From Paracoccus chinensis (lineage in GTDB: Bacteria > Pseudomonadota > Alphaproteobacteria > Rhodobacterales > Rhodobacteraceae), in contig NZ_FNGE01000007.1 in NCBI RefSeq assembly GCF_900102885.1, positions 1-64,000 of the forward strand: a stretch of 64,000 nt of DNA, given 5' to 3'. A program made the translations under genes and the position numbers. The notes beneath the pieces are model-generated. The model was not told where the DNA came from, ran no database searches, and saw only the letters and a program-made list of their open reading frames with translations. Of the stretch, positions 26,858 through 35,222 are shown one piece after another (the first letter of the stretch is position 1; every line of letters begins with the position of its first letter).

Positions 26858-26873
26858 TTGAACGGTCGCTCAA
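26858..26873. promoter_or_regulatory. Imperfect inverted repeat upstream of fabF
   Basis: TTGAACGGTCGCTCAA is an imperfect palindrome (six of eight positions match) 20 bp before the fabF ATG. A related sequence, TTGAACGCCCGTCAA, occurs at 26981-26995 upstream of telA. TTGA...TCAA palindromes are typical of dimeric TetR- or GntR-type repressors. The second copy overlaps the proposed telA -35 element. The regulator is unknown. Confidence 0.35.
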
Positions 26874-26980
26874 TACACGCGCCCCTTGTGCCGCGCAACG
26901 CAAGCCGCAGGCAGCCGGGCGTCCTTTCGCCAATACATCGCCAGGCTTGCGTTTTTCGGAACTTTGCCCCCGTTGCCTTG

Positions 26981-27008
26981 TTGAACGCCCGTCAATCCGG
27001 CCTATTCT
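26981..27008 (+). promoter_or_regulatory. Probable sigma-70 promoter of the telA cluster
   Basis: TTGAAC (26981-26986) and TATTCT (27003-27008), separated by 16 bp, lie 79 bp before the telA ATG. The -35 is part of a TTGA...TCAA inverted repeat (26981-26995), so binding of a repressor there could block RNA polymerase. This is assigned from sequence pattern only. Confidence 0.5.
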
Positions 27009-27087
27009 GCGCAGCCATGCGGGGCCGGCCCGCCGATCAACCGAACGACCGAAGGCCCGTCTTCGCGTCCGACAAGGGAGCCGCACG

Positions 27088-28284
27088 ATGAGCACCGAAA
27101 TCCAGGCCCGGGCCGAGGCCGCCTTGCCGGAACTGCAGGCCGTCACCTCGGTCGTCCTGCCCGAACCGGCCGGAGAGGTCGTTCCGCTGGACCGCGCCGA
27201 TACGCCCGTGGCCGAGGAAATCCGCCGCCGCATGGACGAGATCGACCTGAAGGACACGGCCTCGATCGTGCACTTCGGATCGCGCGCCCAAGCGGGGTTG
27301 CAGGAAATCAGCCAAGCGATGCTGGCTGACGTCAAGAACAAGGACATCGGCCCGGCGGGCGACAGCCTGCGCGAGATCGTCTCCACCATCCGCGGCTTCT
27401 CCGTGTCCGAACTGGACGTGCGGCGCGAACGCAGCTGGTGGGAAAAGCTGCTGGGCCGCGCCGCGCCCTTCGCCAAGTTCGTCGCGAACTATGAACAGGT
27501 GCAGGGGCAGATCGACAAGATCACGGCCGATCTGGAACAGCACCAGCATACGCTGCTGAAGGATATCAAGTCGCTGGACGTGCTGTACGAACGCACGCTC
27601 GACTTCTACGACGAGCTTGCGCTGTATATCGCTGCAGGCGAAGGGAAGCTGCGCGAACTGGACAGCAGCATCATTCCCGCCAAGGAAGCCGAGGTGCAGG
27701 GCTCGGCCAATGACGGCGACATCATCGAGGCGCAGGAACTGCGCGACCTGCGCGCCATGCGCGACGACCTGGAACGCCGGGTCCATGATCTCAAGCTGAC
27801 GCGGCAGGTGACGATGCAGTCGCTGCCTTCGATCCGGCTGGTGCAGGAAAACGACAAGTCGCTGGTGACGAAGATCAGCTCGACCCTGGTGAACACCGTG
27901 CCGCTGTGGGAAACCCAGCTCGCGCAGGCGGTGACGATCCAGCGGTCGTCGCAGGCCGCCGCCGCCGTGAAGCAGGCCACCGACCTGACCAACGACCTTC
28001 TGACGGCGAATGCGAAGAACCTGCGCGACGCCAACGCCCGCATCCGCACGGAAATGGAGCGCGGCGTCTTCGACATCGAATCGGTCCGCACCGCCAATGC
28101 CGAACTGATCGCCACCATCGAGGACTCGCTTCGCATCGCCGACGAGGGCAAGGCCCGCCGCGCCGCCGCCGAGATGGACCTGCAGAAGATGGAGGCCGAG
28201 CTGCGCCAGACGTTGTCCGCCTCGCGCGCGCGCACCCAGGCCCCCGTGTCGATGGGCGCCGCGACCGTCACCCCCGGGGCCTGA
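27088..28284 (+). CDS. Toxic anion resistance protein, TelA family
   Basis: TelA/KlaA-family protein of 398 residues, linked in other bacteria to tellurite and membrane-stress resistance. It is mostly alpha-helical and charged with long coiled-coil stretches. FVANYEQVQGQIDKITADLEQHQHTLLKDIKSLD (near 130-165) and LYIAAGEGKL are the family core, and SLPSIRLVQENDKSLVTKI and QAVTIQRSSQAAAAVKQATDLTNDLL follow. There is no signal or membrane segment. ATG at 27088 follows AAGGGAG. It heads a four-gene run (DUF2927 lipoprotein, SPFH, zinc-ribbon membrane protein) with short gaps. No ter genes are nearby, so a general envelope-stress role is more likely than tellurite resistance alone. Confidence 0.9.
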   Translation: MSTEIQARAEAALPELQAVTSVVLPEPAGEVVPLDRADTPVAEEIRRRMDEIDLKDTASIVHFGSRAQAGLQEISQAMLADVKNKDIGPAGDSLREIVSTIRGFSVSELDVRRERSWWEKLLGRAAPFAKFVANYEQVQGQIDKITADLEQHQHTLLKDIKSLDVLYERTLDFYDELALYIAAGEGKLRELDSSIIPAKEAEVQGSANDGDIIEAQELRDLRAMRDDLERRVHDLKLTRQVTMQSLPSIRLVQENDKSLVTKISSTLVNTVPLWETQLAQAVTIQRSSQAAAAVKQATDLTNDLLTANAKNLRDANARIRTEMERGVFDIESVRTANAELIATIEDSLRIADEGKARRAAAEMDLQKMEAELRQTLSASRARTQAPVSMGAATVTPGA

Positions 28285-28313
28285 GGGCCCCTTGCCAAGA
28301 CCGGACCCTTGCC

Positions 28314-29372
28314 GTGACCGACCGTCTCCGCGCCGCTTGCGCCGCCCCTTCCTGGGGGCGGCGTCTGTCCATTCCGGCCCTGCTGGCGCTTGCCGCCTGC
28401 TCGGCCCAGCCGACGGCCCCCACGGTGCCCCCACCTGCGCCCGCCGCGCGTCCCGACGTGGTCCCGGCTCCCTCGCCCCGGCCCGAGACGCTGCAGGAAC
28501 GCCTGCGCCGCGAGCGCGCCGAAGCTGCGCAGGCCGCCGCCCCGACCGCCCCGGGCCCGGCCAGCGCCACGATGGCGCAGTACCTGTCCGGCGTGCAGGA
28601 CAGCCTGCTGTCGCGCGGCCTGCTGCGCGGCGATTCCGGCGAGACACCCGGCGCCGACCGCTTGGCCGAGGACTTTATCCAGATCGCGCTGCGCGACGAA
28701 TATGTCATGCAGGGCGGCCGTCTTGTTCCGCAGGCCCATGCCGCGCCCCTTCGCCGCTGGGAACGCCCCGTGCGCATCTCGGTCGTCTTCGGCGATTCGG
28801 TCCCGCCCGCGACCCGCACCCGCGACCGCGGCTTGGTGGCGGATTTTGCCGACCGCCTGCAGCGCGTGACCGGCCACCCTGTCGGCCTGACCGGCGAGGG
28901 CGGCAACTTCGTCGTGATGATCCTGAACGAGGACGAGCGCCGTACTATCGGTCCCCGCCTTGCCGCCGCCATCCCCGGCATCCCCTCTGCCGATGTCAGC
29001 GCGATCGAGCGGCTGGCGCCCCAGAACTATTGCACCGTCTTCGCCTATTCTCCCGGGGCAGGCGCGGCCTATTCCAACGCCGTTGCCGTGATCCGGGCCG
29101 AACTGCCAGACCGCCTGCGCCTCAGCTGCATCCACGAGGAACTGGCCCAGGGCATGGGTCTTGCCAACGACAGCCCCGACGCGCGCCCCTCGATCTTCAA
29201 CGACGACGAGGAATTCGCCTTCCTCACCCCCCATGACGAGCGCCTGCTGAAGATGCTCTACGACCCCCGCCTGCGCCCCGGCATGACCGAGGCCGAGGTC
29301 CGCCCCGTCGTCGCCCGCATCGCCGCCGAGCTTGCGGCGGGACCGGAACCCGCGCCCCTGCCCGGCGCTTGA
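28314..29372 (+). CDS. DUF2927 lipoprotein
   Basis: Predicted lipoprotein of 352 residues. GTG at 28314 gives a signal sequence with the lipobox LALAAC (SIPALLALAACSAQP), then a Pro/Ala-rich spacer (about 35-80). A DUF2927 domain covers about 105-300. It contains RISVVFGDSVPP, NFVVMILNEDERR and CIHEELAQGMGLANDSPDARPSIFNDDEEFAFLTPHDERLLKMLYDPRL; the last segment, with its HEE and GL...D pattern, resembles a zinc-protease-like core. It lies 29 bp after telA and 24 bp before the SPFH gene. The role is unknown. An envelope location next to TelA and SPFH proteins suggests membrane or cell-wall maintenance. Confidence 0.85.
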   Translation: MTDRLRAACAAPSWGRRLSIPALLALAACSAQPTAPTVPPPAPAARPDVVPAPSPRPETLQERLRRERAEAAQAAAPTAPGPASATMAQYLSGVQDSLLSRGLLRGDSGETPGADRLAEDFIQIALRDEYVMQGGRLVPQAHAAPLRRWERPVRISVVFGDSVPPATRTRDRGLVADFADRLQRVTGHPVGLTGEGGNFVVMILNEDERRTIGPRLAAAIPGIPSADVSAIERLAPQNYCTVFAYSPGAGAAYSNAVAVIRAELPDRLRLSCIHEELAQGMGLANDSPDARPSIFNDDEEFAFLTPHDERLLKMLYDPRLRPGMTEAEVRPVVARIAAELAAGPEPAPLPGA

Positions 29373-29396
29373 TGCGGCAAGCACAAGGAGGAAACC

Positions 29397-30533
29397 ATGG
29401 TCCTCGACTTCCTGACCGGCGAGTTCATCGATGTCATCGAATGGGTGGACGACACCCGCGACACGATGGTCTGGCGCTATGAGACACGCGGCCGTGCGAT
29501 CAAGTACGGCGCCAAGCTGACCGTGCGCGAGGGCCAGGCGGCCGTCTTCGTCCACGAGGGCCAGCTGGCCGACACCTTCGGTCCCGGCCTCTACATGCTG
29601 GAAACGAACAACATGCCGGTGCTGACGCGGCTTCAGCACTGGCACCACGGCTTCCGCAGCCCGTTCAAGTCGGAAATCTACTTCGTCAACACGACGCGCT
29701 TCAACAACCTGAAATGGGGCACCCGCAACCCCATCATCGCCCGTGACCCGGAATTCGGCCCCGTCCGCCTTCGCGCCTTCGGCACCTATTCGATGCGGGT
29801 GACCGACCCCGCCCGCTTCATGTCCGAGATCGTGGGCACCGATGGCGAGTTCACCGCCGACGAGATCAGCTACCAGCTCCGCAACGTGATCGTGCAGGAA
29901 TTCTCGCGCGTGATCGCCTCGTCGGGCATCCCGGTCCTCGACATGGCCGCGAACACCCAGGACCTCGGCAAGATCGTGGCCACCGCCATCGAGCCCACGG
30001 TCGCCCAGTACGGCCTCACGACGCCCGAGTTCTACATCGAGAACATCAGCCTGCCCGACGAGGTCGAGCGGATGCTCGACAAGCGCACCTCGATGGGGAT
30101 CGTGGGCGACCTCAGCCGCTTCGGCCATTACGCGCAGGCGGAATCGATGCTGAACGCCTCGACCCGCGACGGCGGCATGGGTGCGGGCATCGGGGCCGGG
30201 ATGGGCGCGGCCCTCGGCATGGGCATGGCCGGCGGCGTGCTGCGCGGCCCTTGGGGCCCAGCCTCGCCGCAGCCGCCGCAGGTTCCCGCGCAGCAGCCCA
30301 ACATGATCGCGCCTCCGCCGATCCCGTCCGAAACGGTCTGGCACGTGGCGCTGGATGGCCAGCCCAGCGGCCCCTATGGCAAGGCCGATCTCGGGCGCTT
30401 GATGAACGAGGGCCGCTTCACCCGCGACACGCTGGTCTGGACCCCCGGCCAGGACGGCTGGAAGGAAGCCGACGAGGTTCCCGCCCTCGCCCAGCTCTTC
30501 ACCATGCTGCCCCCGCCCCTGCCGCAGAAATAA
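29397..30533 (+). CDS. SPFH-domain protein with C-terminal GYF_2 domain
   Basis: Protein of 378 residues related to the YdjI/virion-core-like SPFH group. An SPFH (band 7) domain spans about residues 30-250 (LTVREGQAAVFVHEGQLADTFGPGLYMLETNNMPVL, LRAFGTYSMRVTDPARFM). A glycine/methionine-rich linker (GMGAGIGAGMGAALGMGMAGG) and a Pro-rich stretch follow, then a GYF_2 domain (about 315-370, WHVALDGQPSGPYGKADLGRLMNEGRF, WTPGQDGWKEADEVP). There is no transmembrane segment, so it is likely peripheral. It has AAGGAGG before the ATG. In Bacillus subtilis ydjI lies with ydjG (zinc ribbon) and ydjF (PspA), and the same partner types recur here with TelA. It is followed by a repeat element. Confidence 0.88.
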   Translation: MVLDFLTGEFIDVIEWVDDTRDTMVWRYETRGRAIKYGAKLTVREGQAAVFVHEGQLADTFGPGLYMLETNNMPVLTRLQHWHHGFRSPFKSEIYFVNTTRFNNLKWGTRNPIIARDPEFGPVRLRAFGTYSMRVTDPARFMSEIVGTDGEFTADEISYQLRNVIVQEFSRVIASSGIPVLDMAANTQDLGKIVATAIEPTVAQYGLTTPEFYIENISLPDEVERMLDKRTSMGIVGDLSRFGHYAQAESMLNASTRDGGMGAGIGAGMGAALGMGMAGGVLRGPWGPASPQPPQVPAQQPNMIAPPPIPSETVWHVALDGQPSGPYGKADLGRLMNEGRFTRDTLVWTPGQDGWKEADEVPALAQLFTMLPPPLPQK

Positions 30534-30543
30534 CACAGCCGTT

Positions 30544-30595
30544 TCTTCTTTGCCCAAATATCCCGGGGGTCCGGGGGCAGGCCCCCGGTCCGACG
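30544..30595 (+). repeat. Dispersed intergenic repeat, copy A
   Basis: One of four copies of a GC-rich element found just after genes in this window (others at 32883, 36246 and, inverted, 41568). Shared parts are TTCTTCTTTGCCCAAATATCC, a CGGGGG run, and a snap-back pair of G-rich and C-rich tracts. Here CCGGGGGCAGGCCCCCGG forms a strong hairpin. It probably acts as a 3'-end hairpin or is a mobile palindromic repeat. Confidence 0.6.
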
Positions 30596-30617
30596 GCTCC
30601 ACCAGGCGGGACGCCCG

Positions 30618-31949
30618 ATGCCCACACTGCAGATCGAACACCGCTATCCCTGTGAAAGCTGCGGCGGCAGCCTGCAGTTCGCGCCGGGCCAGGACGCGCT
30701 GGTCTGCCCCTATTGTGGCCACCTGCAACGCATCTCGCCCGGGGCTGCCAGCGCCCCCGCCCGCCAACCGGAAGAGCGCGACCTTCTCTTGCGCGACCCG
30801 GCCACCGGCCGCGCGATCCAGTGGGACGCGGGCCACAAGTCGCCCCAGCTGGAAGAAATCCCGCTCGAACAGGGCCTCAGCCTCGATGTCCGCAGCGACC
30901 TGACCGAAACCGTCCGCACCCTCTCCTGCCCGAATTGCGGCGCGAAGATCGAGCGCGGCACCGACACCCATGCCGGCACCTGCCCCTTCTGCGCGACCCC
31001 CGTCGTCACCGACACCGGCACCACGCGGCTGATCAAGCCGCAGGGCGTCCTGCCGTTTGTCCTCACCGAGGCCCAGGCGCGGGATGCGCTGGACGCCTGG
31101 CTCAAGGGCCTCTGGTTCGCGCCCAACGGCCTTCAGCAATACGCGCGCAAGTCGCGGCGGATGCAGGGCGTCTATTCGCCCTTCTGGACCTTCGACGCCG
31201 ACACCCGCACTGCCTATCTCGGGATGCGGGGCGATCATTACTACGAAACCGTCTATGTCATGCAGGAGGTCAACGGCCGGATGCAGCGCGTGGCCCAGCA
31301 GGTCCTGCGCACCCGCTGGACCCCGGCCGCGGGCCGGGTCGCGCGGTCTTTCAACGACGTGCTGGTGCTGGCCTCGACCTCACTGCCCCGCCGCTATACG
31401 GACGCGCTGGCCCCCTGGGACCTGTCGCATCTTGCGGCCTACGACCCGCGCTACCTGTCGGGCTTCCAGGCCGAGGGCTACACGGTCCCCCTTGCCGACG
31501 GTCACACCATTGCCCGGCAGGAGATGGCGGGCGTGATCGCCATGGACGTGCGCCGCGACATCGGCGGCGACGTCCAGCAGATCCAGGCCATGGACACGGC
31601 GCACAGCAACGAGACCTTCAAGCACATCCTGCTGCCGGTCTGGCTCGCCGCCTACAAGTACAACGGGAAAAGCTACCGCTTCGTCGTCAACGGCCAGTCG
31701 GGCCGGGTGCAGGGCGACCGGCCCTGGTCGGTCTGGAAGATTGCCATAGCCGTCATTCTGGCGCTGATCGTGGCGGCAATCCTGCTGATGGCATCAGAAG
31801 GCGGCAACATCCGCATTGGGGCCGCCGAAACGCCGGCCATCGAGTTGCCCGTTCTGCGCGCCTCCTTCCACGATCCGCCCCCTGTGATCCTCGCGAGCCC
31901 GGATGCGCGGCCGCTTCTCCTGCTGACCTCGGCAACGTATCACGCCTGA
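30618..31949 (+). CDS. Zinc-ribbon membrane protein (YdjG-like)
   Basis: Protein of 443 residues. Two zinc ribbons are seen at the N-terminus: CESCGG...CPYCG (about 12-35) and CPNCG...CPFC (about 103-125). A middle domain follows, with PFVLTEAQARDALDAWLKGLWFAPN and YSPFWTFDADT. LPVWLAAYKYNGKSYRFVVNGQSGRVQGDRPWS then leads to a transmembrane segment, IAIAVILALIVAAILLM, near residue 375. The organisation matches YdjG-type proteins, which pair with SPFH proteins such as YdjI. It is the last gene of the telA cluster, 84 bp after the SPFH gene with a repeat in the gap. Function is not established; membrane location is clear from the hydrophobic segment. Confidence 0.85.
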   Translation: MPTLQIEHRYPCESCGGSLQFAPGQDALVCPYCGHLQRISPGAASAPARQPEERDLLLRDPATGRAIQWDAGHKSPQLEEIPLEQGLSLDVRSDLTETVRTLSCPNCGAKIERGTDTHAGTCPFCATPVVTDTGTTRLIKPQGVLPFVLTEAQARDALDAWLKGLWFAPNGLQQYARKSRRMQGVYSPFWTFDADTRTAYLGMRGDHYYETVYVMQEVNGRMQRVAQQVLRTRWTPAAGRVARSFNDVLVLASTSLPRRYTDALAPWDLSHLAAYDPRYLSGFQAEGYTVPLADGHTIARQEMAGVIAMDVRRDIGGDVQQIQAMDTAHSNETFKHILLPVWLAAYKYNGKSYRFVVNGQSGRVQGDRPWSVWKIAIAVILALIVAAILLMASEGGNIRIGAAETPAIELPVLRASFHDPPPVILASPDARPLLLLTSATYHA

Positions 31950-31971
31950 AGGCAGCATCAGGGAGGGGCCG

Positions 31972-32880
31972 ATGATCCTCTGCGCGGGCGAAGCACTGAT
32001 CGACTTGGTCCCGGAACCGGACGGCAGCCTCAGGCCGCTGGCCGGCGGCGCCGTCTACAACACCGCCGTCGCGCTGGGCCGCCTCGGCACAAGCGCGGCC
32101 TTCCTCTGGCCCCTGTCCCGCGACGGCTTCTCCGACCTGCTGCTTCGGCCTTTAGTAGAAGCTGGCGTGGACACCTCCGGCTGCCCCCGAACCGACCGGC
32201 CGACGACCCTCGCCATCGTCAGCCTTGCGGGCGGAGAGGCCCGCTATTCCTTCTATGACGAGGGCTCGGCGGGCCGGATGTTCGCCACGGACGACCTGCC
32301 GCCCCTGCCGTCCGGCTTGCAGGCGCTGTTCATCGGCGGCATCAGCCTCGTCCCGGACCCTTGCGGCGCGACCGTCGAAACGCTGGCCTCCCGCGCCGCA
32401 GCCCAAGGCATTCCGGTCATGCTCGACCCGAACGTGCGGCCTTTCTTCATCGCCGACGAGGCCGCCTATCGCGCCCGGCTCGACCGGCTGCTGGGCCTCA
32501 CCACCATCGTCAAGCTGTCGGCTGACGACTGCGCCTGGCTCTGGCCCGGGGGGGACCGCGAAACAATCGCCCGCGATCTCATCTCCAAGGGCCCCCGCCT
32601 CGTCCTGCTGACCAGCGGCGCGGATGGCGTTCTCGCCCTCACCCCGCGCCACCGAATTGAGGCTCCCGCTGTCCAAGTCGCCGTGGCCGACACCATCGGC
32701 GCAGGCGACACCTTCAACGCAGGCCTGCTCGATGCGCTCTCCCGCGCAGGCGCCCTGAACCGGCTGGACGACCTCGACGAACCGACCCTCGCCGCCGCAC
32801 TGGCCTCCGCCAGCCGCGCCGCAGCCGTCACCGTCTCGCGCCCCGGCGCAGACCCACCCTGGCGACACGAGCTCGCCTGA
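31972..32880 (+). CDS. PfkB-family carbohydrate kinase (fructokinase-like)
   Basis: Sugar kinase of the ribokinase/PfkB family, 302 residues, which phosphorylates a hexose or related sugar with ATP. The N-terminal GEALIDLVPEPDGSLRPLAGGAVYNTAVALGRLG contains the first family signature and the sugar-binding Asp and Gly-Gly. The second signature DTIGAGDTFNAGLL (near 242-255) contains the catalytic base Asp. PVMLDPNVRP lies midway. These features are most like fructokinases, but the substrate is not certain. It is 22 bp after the zinc-ribbon gene, though the products are unrelated. A repeat element follows its stop. Confidence 0.9.
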   Translation: MILCAGEALIDLVPEPDGSLRPLAGGAVYNTAVALGRLGTSAAFLWPLSRDGFSDLLLRPLVEAGVDTSGCPRTDRPTTLAIVSLAGGEARYSFYDEGSAGRMFATDDLPPLPSGLQALFIGGISLVPDPCGATVETLASRAAAQGIPVMLDPNVRPFFIADEAAYRARLDRLLGLTTIVKLSADDCAWLWPGGDRETIARDLISKGPRLVLLTSGADGVLALTPRHRIEAPAVQVAVADTIGAGDTFNAGLLDALSRAGALNRLDDLDEPTLAAALASASRAAAVTVSRPGADPPWRHELA

Positions 32881-32882
32881 AC

Positions 32883-32966
32883 TTCTTCTTCGCTCAAATA
32901 TCCCGGGGGAGCCGCAAAGCGGCGGGGGCAGAGCCCCCTAAACGCATGGTGCGGGGGCGCAAGCCC
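32883..32966 (+). repeat. Dispersed intergenic repeat, copy B
   Basis: Second copy of the element described at 30544. It starts with TTCTTCTTCGCTCAAATATC and continues with a CGGGGGAGCCGC run, then GGCGGGGGCAGAGCCCCC, and a further hairpin GGGGGCGCAAGCCCCC. It fills the gap between the kinase gene and the convergent argD gene, so it may terminate both. Confidence 0.65.
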
Positions 32967-32974
32967 CCTCCGCT

Positions 32975-34147
32975 TCAGCTCTCCAGCGCCGCCGCCGCGC
33001 GGTCCAGCCGGGCCACTGCGTCGCCGATCTCCTCGTCGGAAATGTTCAGCGGCGGCAGCAGCCGGACGACGTTGTCGGCGGCGGGCACCGTCAGCAGGTG
33101 CTCGTCATAGGCGGCGCTGACCAATTCGGTCGGCGCGACCTTGCAGCGCAGGCCCAGCATCAGCCCGATGCCGCGCACGCCCTCGAACACCTCAGGGTGC
33201 GCCGCGACCAGCCCTTCCAGCTTCTGGCGGAACAGAGCGCCCTTTCGGTTGACCTCGGCCAGGAATGCCTCGTCCGCGACGATCTCCATCACGCGCGTGC
33301 CGACTGCGCAGGCCAGAGGGTTGCCGCCATAGGTCGAGCCATGCGAACCGACCCCCATTCCGCTGGCCACCTCGGCCGTCGCCAGCACCGCGCCCAGCGG
33401 GAAGCCGCCGCCGATACCCTTGGCGACCATCATGATGTCCGGCGTCACGCCCGCCCATTCATGGGCGAACAGCCGCCCTGTCCGGCCCATGCCGCATTGC
33501 ACCTCGTCCAGCACCAGCAGCGCCCCGACCTTGTCGCACAAAGCGCGGACCTTCCGCAGGTCCGCGTCGGCCATCGGGCGGATTCCGCCCTCGCCCTGAA
33601 CCGGCTCCATCATCACCGCCGCCGTCTGGTCCGAGATCGCGGCCTCCAGTGCCTCAAGATCGCCCCAGGGCAGCGTGCGGAAGCCCGGCATCAGCGGGCC
33701 GTAGCCCTTGGTCATCTTTTCGGACCCTGCCGCCGCGATGGCGCCGGTGGACCGCCCGTGGAAGGCACCCTCGAAGGTCAGGATCTCGATGCGGTCGGGC
33801 TGGCCCTTCTCGGACCAGTATTTGCGGACCATCTTGATCGCCAGTTCCGCCGCCTCGGTGCCCGAGTTCGTCACGAAGACCGTGTCCGCGAAAGTCCGGT
33901 CCACCAGCAGTTCAGCCAGCCGCTGCTGTTGCGGGATCTGGTACAGGTTGGACACGTGCCAGATCCTGCCCGCCTGCTCGGTCAATGCGGCGACCAGTTC
34001 CGGATTCGCATGGCCCAGCGCATTGACCGCGATGCCTGCGCCCAGATCGAGGTATCGGGTGCCGTCCGCGGCGATGGCCCAGGCGCCCTCGCCCCGCTCA
34101 AAGGAAAGGGGCGCGCGGTTGTAGGTCGGCAGGACGGCGTCGATCAT
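32975..34147 (-). CDS. argD: Acetylornithine aminotransferase (ArgD)
   Basis: PLP-dependent class III aminotransferase of 390 residues that converts N-acetylglutamate semialdehyde to N-acetylornithine in arginine synthesis. The PLP lysine is K243 in MMVAKGIGGGFPLGA, the PLP-ring Asp is D214 in LVLDEVQCGMGRTG, and the phosphate loop is NSGTEAAE (94-101). ATG at 34147 matches the family start (MIDAVLPTYNRAPLSFERG). argF, often adjacent in relatives, is about 6.5 kb away here. It is convergent with the kinase, with a repeat between. Confidence 0.92.
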   Translation of the reverse strand: MIDAVLPTYNRAPLSFERGEGAWAIAADGTRYLDLGAGIAVNALGHANPELVAALTEQAGRIWHVSNLYQIPQQQRLAELLVDRTFADTVFVTNSGTEAAELAIKMVRKYWSEKGQPDRIEILTFEGAFHGRSTGAIAAAGSEKMTKGYGPLMPGFRTLPWGDLEALEAAISDQTAAVMMEPVQGEGGIRPMADADLRKVRALCDKVGALLVLDEVQCGMGRTGRLFAHEWAGVTPDIMMVAKGIGGGFPLGAVLATAEVASGMGVGSHGSTYGGNPLACAVGTRVMEIVADEAFLAEVNRKGALFRQKLEGLVAAHPEVFEGVRGIGLMLGLRCKVAPTELVSAAYDEHLLTVPAADNVVRLLPPLNISDEEIGDAVARLDRAAAALES

Positions 34148-34298
34148 GGGTCGGTCCTTGGCTGAGGGTGGAAGGCGGACGAACGGACAGCCCCCGGCGG
34201 GCGGGGGCGAGGCAGGACGCATCAGCGTCGGAAGCCGGGGCGAATCGTCGTCATGGTTCGCAGCGTTACCAAGCGCCGCCGCCGCCTTCAACGCCGCG

Positions 34299-35117
34299 TC
34301 ACGCCTTCATGCGGAAACCGGTGCGCAGCCACCACCAGGCGAGCATATTGACCGCGATCACCGTCAGCAGGCAGACGGCCAGCCCCCGCGCGACCGGCGC
34401 GTCGCTGACGCCTGCGAAGCCATAGCGGGCGCCGTCGATCAGGTAGAAGATCGGGTTCCAGTGCGACAGTGTACGGAAGGGCTCGGGCAGGGCCTGAACG
34501 GAATAGAAGGTGCCCGACAGGAAGGACAGCGGCGTCACGACAAAGTTCGTCAGCGCAGCCATCTGGTCGAACTTCTGCGCAATGATCCCGCCCAGAATGC
34601 CCAGGCCTCCCAACATCAGCGCGCCCAGGAGGATGAAGCCCAGCGCCAGCAGCGGATGGACGGCGACATGCCCCACCAGCAGCGCCAGCCCGGTCCCGAT
34701 CACCACGGCGACCAGCAGCGACCGCGCGAGGCTGCCGACGAGATAGCCCGCCAGGATCTCGGCCGCGGACAGCGGCGGCATCAGCGTGTCCACGATGTTG
34801 CCCTGCATCTTCGACGAGATGATCGAGGACGAGCTGTTGGCGAATGCCGTCTGGATCACCGTCATCATCAGGATGCCGGGACCCAGGAACTCGACAAAGG
34901 GCAGGCCCATGACCTCGCCCCGGCCGCGGCCCAGCGCCACGACGAAGACCACGACGAACAGCCCCGCCGTCATCAGGGGCGCCAGCACCGTCTGCTGCCA
35001 GACGGTCATGAAGCGCCGGATCTCGCGCGCGGCCAGCGTCGCCGTTCCCAGCCAGTTGACACGGCCGAAGCGGCGGATGGGCATGGCCCCATAGTCGGCT
35101 GATGTCGGGCGGGTCAT
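34299..35117 (-). CDS. ABC-2 type transporter permease
   Basis: Integral membrane protein of 272 residues with about six transmembrane segments. It is of the ABC-2 permease type, which exports polysaccharides, drugs or lipids. QQTVLAPLMTAGLFVVVF, GPGILMMTVIQTAFANSSSSIISSKMQGNIVDTLMPPLSAAEILAGYLVGSLARS and LTNFVVTPLSFLSGTFYSVQALP are typical. No ATP-binding partner is adjacent, so the ATPase must be encoded elsewhere. ATG at 35117 is preferred to an upstream in-frame start because it begins the usual short cytoplasmic tail. It lies divergent from gcrA. Confidence 0.88.
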   Translation of the reverse strand: MTRPTSADYGAMPIRRFGRVNWLGTATLAAREIRRFMTVWQQTVLAPLMTAGLFVVVFVVALGRGRGEVMGLPFVEFLGPGILMMTVIQTAFANSSSSIISSKMQGNIVDTLMPPLSAAEILAGYLVGSLARSLLVAVVIGTGLALLVGHVAVHPLLALGFILLGALMLGGLGILGGIIAQKFDQMAALTNFVVTPLSFLSGTFYSVQALPEPFRTLSHWNPIFYLIDGARYGFAGVSDAPVARGLAVCLLTVIAVNMLAWWWLRTGFRMKA

Positions 35118-35222
35118 GGGTGATCCTTGAAACTGCGGGCGCGGGGCGCTATTTCCGGGCATTCCCGGTTAGAACCGCGCCGCGCGGCTTGTGCAAGCCC
35201 GCCATCCGCCAAGGAGCAACCC

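Noticed and set aside
27606-31238. Very long open frame on the minus strand through the TelA cluster
   Set aside because: It is antisense to three well-supported genes and its translation is low-complexity (Gly/Ala/Arg/Asp-rich). It is a by-product of high GC content.
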